8,566 nt of DNA from an uncultured Clostridia bacterium (GTDB lineage Bacteria; Bacillota; Clostridia; Oscillospirales; Ruminococcaceae), in contig CANDLP010000080.1 in assembly GCA_947385505.1 (NCBI GenBank), positions 1 to 8,566 of the forward strand. The letters are read 5' to 3'. Position 1 is the stretch's first letter. Each line of letters begins with the position of its first letter. Positions 5,215-8,566 of this stretch are shown here, one piece after another. The position numbers and the translations under genes were made by a program. The notes under the pieces were generated by a model, which did not search any database, was not told the DNA's origin, and saw only the letters and a list, made by a program, of their open reading frames with translations.

Positions 5215-7416
5215 ATGAGCATCATTGTAAACGAAAAAGAGCGTTTTTTCACGCTTCGCACAACCAACAGCGAATACCAGATGAAAGCGGACGGCTACGG
5301 AGTTTTGAAGCATATCTGGTACGGAGAGATAACCGATGGGGATATGGAATATCTTATTGAGCGTCCCGGATTAGGTTTTTCGGGAACAATATACGAGGTG
5401 GGAGATCAGCGCGCTTATTCCCTTGACACTAAGCCCCTCGAATACCCTTGCGGCGGCGTGGGGGATCATCGTGTGCCCGCAGTACTCATAACACATTCCG
5501 ACGGCAGCGCGGCATTGGATCTCAGATTCAAAAGTTACTGCATAAAAAACGGGAAATACAATATACCCCAATTACCCGCCGTTTACGGAGAAGAGACCGA
5601 AGCACAAACATTAGAAATAACCCTTAGCGATACCGCTTCCGAAACGGAAGTGATATTAAGGTACGGCGTTTTTGAAAAAAAGGATATAATCACACGAAGC
5701 GCCGAAATACGCAACTGCGGCGAAAAAGAGATATTCATAAAAAAAGCCGCTTCGCTTTGTCTTGATCTTCCCTCGGGAAAATGGGATTGGATACATTTTC
5801 ACGGCAGACACGCCATGGAAAGGCAAACCGAACGCGCCCCGATAATCCACGGTATCCAAGAAAGCTCCTCCACAAGAGGAACCTCAAGCCATCAGCAAAA
5901 TCCCTCTTTTATAATCTGCTCACCGGACTGCGGCGAAAGTCAGGGCGAATGCTACGGCGCGTTTTTTGTGTACAGCGGCAGTTTTAAGACGCAAATTGAA
6001 TATGACCAGCTGGAACAGACAAGGGCGGTAATGGGGATAAATCCCGACCTTTTCGGCTGGAATCTGAAAAGCGGGGAAAGCTTTTACACCCCCGAAGCGG
6101 TAATAACATACAGCGGGGTTGGTCTAACCGCCCTTTCCCAGAATTTCCATAAGATTATAAGGGAAAATATCTGCCGAGGTAAATATAAGCTTGCGCAGAG
6201 GCCTGTACTGATAAACAACTGGGAAGCCACTTACTTTGATTTTGACGGGAGCAAAATACTCCGTATCGCCGAGGAAGCGGCAAAATTGGGAGTGGATATG
6301 CTGGTTCTGGACGACGGTTGGTTCGGAAAGCGGGACAATGACTGTTCGGGGCTGGGGGACTGGTTTGTAAACGAGAAAAAGCTTAAGGGAAGTTTAGTCG
6401 ATCTTGTGGAAAATGTTAAAAAGCTCGGTATGAAATTCGGGATTTGGTTTGAACCTGAAATGATATCGGAGGACAGCGATCTTTACCGTGCTCACCCCGA
6501 TTGGGCAATAGCTATTCCCGGCAGAAAACCGACGCGCTCACGTTACCAGTTGGTTCTGGATATGTCCCGAAAGGATGTTCTGGATTATTTATACGACTCG
6601 ATCAGCAAAATACTGAAAAGCGCGGATATTTCATATGTAAAATGGGACGCAAACCGCAGCATATGCGATTGGTATTCGGCGCTGCTCCCTTCAGATCGGC
6701 AATGCGAACTGCCCCACAGGTATGTTCTTGGGCTTTATGAGCTTCTTGAAAGGCTGAATACCGATTTCCCCGATGTATTGTTTGAAGGCTGCAGCGGAGG
6801 AGGGGGACGTTTCGACGCGGGTATGTTGTACTATTGTCCTCAAATATGGTGCAGTGATGATACCGACGCATTTGAACGCACAAAGATACAGTACGGAACT
6901 TCTTTCATATATCCCATATCGACGGTAGGGTCGCACATTTCCGTTGTACCGAATCATCAGACGGGAAGAATCACACCCTTTGAATCAAGAGCCGTCACGG
7001 CAATGGCGGGGAGCTTCGGCTATGAGCTTGACCTCGGTTCCCTTTCCGATAATGAAAAAGAACTGGTTTCACAGCAAATACAAAGTTTCAAAAAATACGC
7101 TCCCCTTATCCACAACGGAAAATATTACCGCTTAAGCGATCCCATGACGGAAAATACCGCTCTTTGGGAATTTGTATCGGAAGATAAATCGGAAGCGCTT
7201 ATTCATGGAATGATATTCCGGAAAATACCTAATATGAAGCGAATTTCCGTAAAGGCGAAAGGGCTTTCACCGGACAGTTTGTATAAGATTGAAGGAAGAT
7301 CGGAACTTTATACGGGAAAAGCGCTTATGCACGGCGGGCTCCTTCTTAACGATATATGGGGAGATTACCGCGCGGTGGAAATTCATCTGATAAAGGACAG
7401 CAAAATCATTATGTAA
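5215..7416 (+). CDS. Alpha-galactosidase, glycoside hydrolase family 36
   Basis: A 733-residue enzyme that removes terminal alpha-1,6-linked galactose from oligosaccharides such as melibiose and raffinose, by the retaining mechanism of GH36. The N-terminal ~320 residues are the beta-sandwich domain. The TIM barrel follows, with NNWEATYFDF (334-343), LVLDDGWFG (363-371), GIWFEPEMIS (409-418), YVKWDANRSI (474-483) holding the nucleophile Asp478, FEGCSGGGGRFD (523-534), and WCSDDTDAFER (545-555) holding the acid/base residue, most likely Asp548. SHISVVPNHQTGR (573-585) and a C-terminal beta domain complete the family pattern. Length is normal for bacterial GH36 (~720-745). KWDANR differs from the commoner KWDMNR by one residue, without touching the nucleophile. 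No signal peptide, so the enzyme is cytoplasmic and needs sugar import, though no transporter gene lies in the window. AAGGAG at 5201-5206, 8 bases before the ATG, overlaps the upstream stop codon. The SDR-like gene follows after 39 bp. Confidence 0.96.
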   Translation: MSIIVNEKERFFTLRTTNSEYQMKADGYGVLKHIWYGEITDGDMEYLIERPGLGFSGTIYEVGDQRAYSLDTKPLEYPCGGVGDHRVPAVLITHSDGSAALDLRFKSYCIKNGKYNIPQLPAVYGEETEAQTLEITLSDTASETEVILRYGVFEKKDIITRSAEIRNCGEKEIFIKKAASLCLDLPSGKWDWIHFHGRHAMERQTERAPIIHGIQESSSTRGTSSHQQNPSFIICSPDCGESQGECYGAFFVYSGSFKTQIEYDQLEQTRAVMGINPDLFGWNLKSGESFYTPEAVITYSGVGLTALSQNFHKIIRENICRGKYKLAQRPVLINNWEATYFDFDGSKILRIAEEAAKLGVDMLVLDDGWFGKRDNDCSGLGDWFVNEKKLKGSLVDLVENVKKLGMKFGIWFEPEMISEDSDLYRAHPDWAIAIPGRKPTRSRYQLVLDMSRKDVLDYLYDSISKILKSADISYVKWDANRSICDWYSALLPSDRQCELPHRYVLGLYELLERLNTDFPDVLFEGCSGGGGRFDAGMLYYCPQIWCSDDTDAFERTKIQYGTSFIYPISTVGSHISVVPNHQTGRITPFESRAVTAMAGSFGYELDLGSLSDNEKELVSQQIQSFKKYAPLIHNGKYYRLSDPMTENTALWEFVSEDKSEALIHGMIFRKIPNMKRISVKAKGLSPDSLYKIEGRSELYTGKALMHGGLLLNDIWGDYRAVEIHLIKDSKIIM

Positions 7417-7455
7417 CAGTATAAAAAACAACAAGCATAAAAAGGAGAAAACCAT

Positions 7456-8472
7456 ATGAAAATTCTGCTTATCGGCGGCACGGGAACAATAAGCACCGCA
7501 ATTTCAAAAAGCCTTGCCGCTCTCAATCACGAGCTTTATCTATTAAACAGAGGTAATTTTAACGATACGCTTCCCTCCCAAATTCATTTTATCAAAGCTG
7601 ACATAAACAATGAAAAAGAAGCCGAAGAAAAGCTAAATGGTATGGAATTTGACGCAGTCTGCGACTTTATCGGATTTGTTAAACCGCAGTTGGAGCGTGA
7701 CTATCGCCTGTTTAACGGCAAAACAAAGCAGTTTGTTTACATCAGTTCCGCTTCCGCATACAATAAGCTGCCATCAGACTATGTGATCACTGAAGGCACC
7801 TCGCTTGCAAATCCTTACTGGGAATATTCCAGAAACAAGATAGAGTGTGAGGAATATTTGATGAAAATGTACCGCGAAAAGGGATTTCCTGTAACTATTG
7901 TCCGTCCCAGCCACACATACTGTGAAAAATCCGTTCCCTTGGGCGTTCACGGCAATAACGGAAGCTGGCAGGTCGTAAAGCGTATGATGGAAGGAAAGCC
8001 CGTAATAATTCACGGCGACGGCACATCCCTTTGGACAATGACCGACAGCCGTGATTTCGCAAAGGGTTTTATAGGGCTTCTCGGCAATCCTCATGCCATA
8101 GGCGAAGCGTTCCAGATTACCTCCGACGAAACCCTCACATGGAATCAAATCTATAAAACAATTTCCAACTGTCTCAACGTGGAATTTAAACCCTATTATG
8201 TTTCTTCGGAATTTCTTGACGCAGTAAGCGGCTATGATTTCAAGGGCAGTCTCACAGGCGATAAGTCCAACTCGGTTGTATTTGACAATAGAAAACTTAA
8301 AAGGGCGGTACCTGATTTTAAACCTTCTATAAGATTTGAGGAAGGCGTTAAAAACACGATTGATTATGTTCTTGAACATAAGGAATGTCAAATTGAAGAC
8401 CCCGAGTTTGACTCTTGGTGCGACAAGGTTATAGATGCTTTGGAAAAGGCTAAAACTGAAATTATAAAGTAA
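7456..8472 (+). CDS. NAD(P)-dependent epimerase/dehydratase-like SDR protein
   Basis: A 338-residue extended/atypical short-chain dehydrogenase-reductase. The Rossmann nucleotide-binding motif is at the N-terminus (LLIGGTGTIS, residues 4-13), followed by LLNRGN (29-34) at the second strand end and KADI (47-50). The catalytic set is visible as FVYISSASAY (93-102, Ser) and YSRNK (Tyr124-Lys128), so the YxxxK pair is intact. TIVRPSHTY (147-155) and HGDG (186-189) are typical of the substrate half of sugar epimerases/dehydratases. GGTGTIS instead of GGxGFIG, plus the WTMTDSRDFAKGF block (193-205), suggest the atypical epimerase-like group rather than true GalE. The reaction is unknown; a nucleotide sugar or a free sugar derivative is plausible given the galactosidase upstream. 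AAGGAG at 7442-7447 precedes the ATG by 8 bases. It is probably in the same operon, with no terminator in the 39 bp gap. Confidence 0.9.
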   Translation: MKILLIGGTGTISTAISKSLAALNHELYLLNRGNFNDTLPSQIHFIKADINNEKEAEEKLNGMEFDAVCDFIGFVKPQLERDYRLFNGKTKQFVYISSASAYNKLPSDYVITEGTSLANPYWEYSRNKIECEEYLMKMYREKGFPVTIVRPSHTYCEKSVPLGVHGNNGSWQVVKRMMEGKPVIIHGDGTSLWTMTDSRDFAKGFIGLLGNPHAIGEAFQITSDETLTWNQIYKTISNCLNVEFKPYYVSSEFLDAVSGYDFKGSLTGDKSNSVVFDNRKLKRAVPDFKPSIRFEEGVKNTIDYVLEHKECQIEDPEFDSWCDKVIDALEKAKTEIIK

Positions 8473-8497
8473 ATTATTTGGAAAGGCAGATATAAAA

Positions 8498-8521
8498 ATG
8501 GTAAACGTAAATGGAAAATGG
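8498..8521 (+). CDS. Truncated start of a downstream gene
   Basis: ATG at 8498 is preceded by GGAAAGG (8480-8486, 11 bases upstream), 25 bp after the SDR stop, so it is likely the next gene of the operon. Only MVNVNGKW is genuine. After 8521 the sequence is sequencing adapter, yet the frame stays open to the window end and would give a false peptide (RSEERRVGKE...). Nothing can be said of its function. Confidence 0.55.
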
Positions 8522-8566
8522 AGATCGGAAGAGCGTCGTGTAGGGAAAGAGTGTGCACGGACGTGG
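8522..8566. other. Illumina TruSeq adapter contamination at contig end
   Basis: Positions 8522-8554 match, base for base, the 33-base TruSeq adapter read-through that begins AGATCGGAAGAGCGTCGTG (the complement of the primer ending GCTCTTCCGATCT). The remaining 12 bases (8555-8566, GCACGGACGTGG) fit an 8-base index followed by the next adapter bases with one mismatch, or error-rich adapter sequence. This is a library artefact, not genomic DNA, and shows the contig came from short-read assembly without full adapter trimming. Confidence 0.97.

Noticed and set aside
7774..8391. 205-codon open frame on the reverse strand inside the SDR gene
   Set aside because: It is a shadow of the well-supported forward gene, lacks a ribosome binding site, and shows no recognisable protein features.
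8522..8566. GC-richer terminal stretch as a foreign insertion or att site
   Set aside because: Fully explained by the Illumina adapter sequence.

Overview
The window reads as a contig from an uncultured gut or rumen Clostridia, most likely Oscillospirales/Ruminococcaceae-like. This is inferred from AT-leaning Gram-positive-style genes with strong AGGAGG-type ribosome binding sites, two lipoproteins with Thr/Ser/Glu-rich spacers, a GH36 alpha-galactosidase and a clostridial-type atypical SDR. No rRNA, tRNA, CRISPR array, insertion sequence or phage gene was seen. The last ~45 bases are not biological: an exact Illumina TruSeq adapter starts at 8522, so native sequence ends at about 8521.

Layout. 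(1) Positions 1-1374, forward: the possible tail of an upstream gene (stop 22-24), then two lipoprotein genes. The first (24-671) has an NlpC/P60 fold in which all three expected catalytic positions are substituted (Cys to Asn, His to Phe, His to Tyr), so it is probably a pseudoenzyme. The second (700-1374) is an unrecognised lipoprotein. (2) Positions 1359-2324, reverse: an alpha/beta hydrolase of the proline iminopeptidase type with an intact Ser-Asp-His triad, overlapping the second lipoprotein gene tail-to-tail by 16 bp. (3) Positions 2325-2559: a divergent intergenic region with a near-consensus promoter for each direction. (4) Positions 2560-8521, forward: a probable operon of an 880-residue single-pass membrane protein of unknown function, a cytoplasmic GH36 alpha-galactosidase, an NAD(P)-binding SDR/epimerase-like protein and the first codons of a fourth gene that runs into the adapter.

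How the genes may fit together (inference). The alpha-galactosidase has no secretion signal, so it would act on imported alpha-galactosides such as melibiose or raffinose-type sugars. The SDR behind it may act on a sugar or sugar derivative, but its substrate cannot be read from sequence. The membrane protein ends 12 bases before the galactosidase gene and is presumably co-transcribed; it has a Gln/Asn-rich cytoplasmic N-terminus, one membrane helix, and a large outer region with an acidic Thr-rich spacer and a C-terminal domain. No transporter or regulator is present. The most interesting biology is the catalytically dead NlpC/P60 lipoprotein and the uncharacterised 880-residue membrane protein. 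No convincing new multi-gene defence or mobile system is present.
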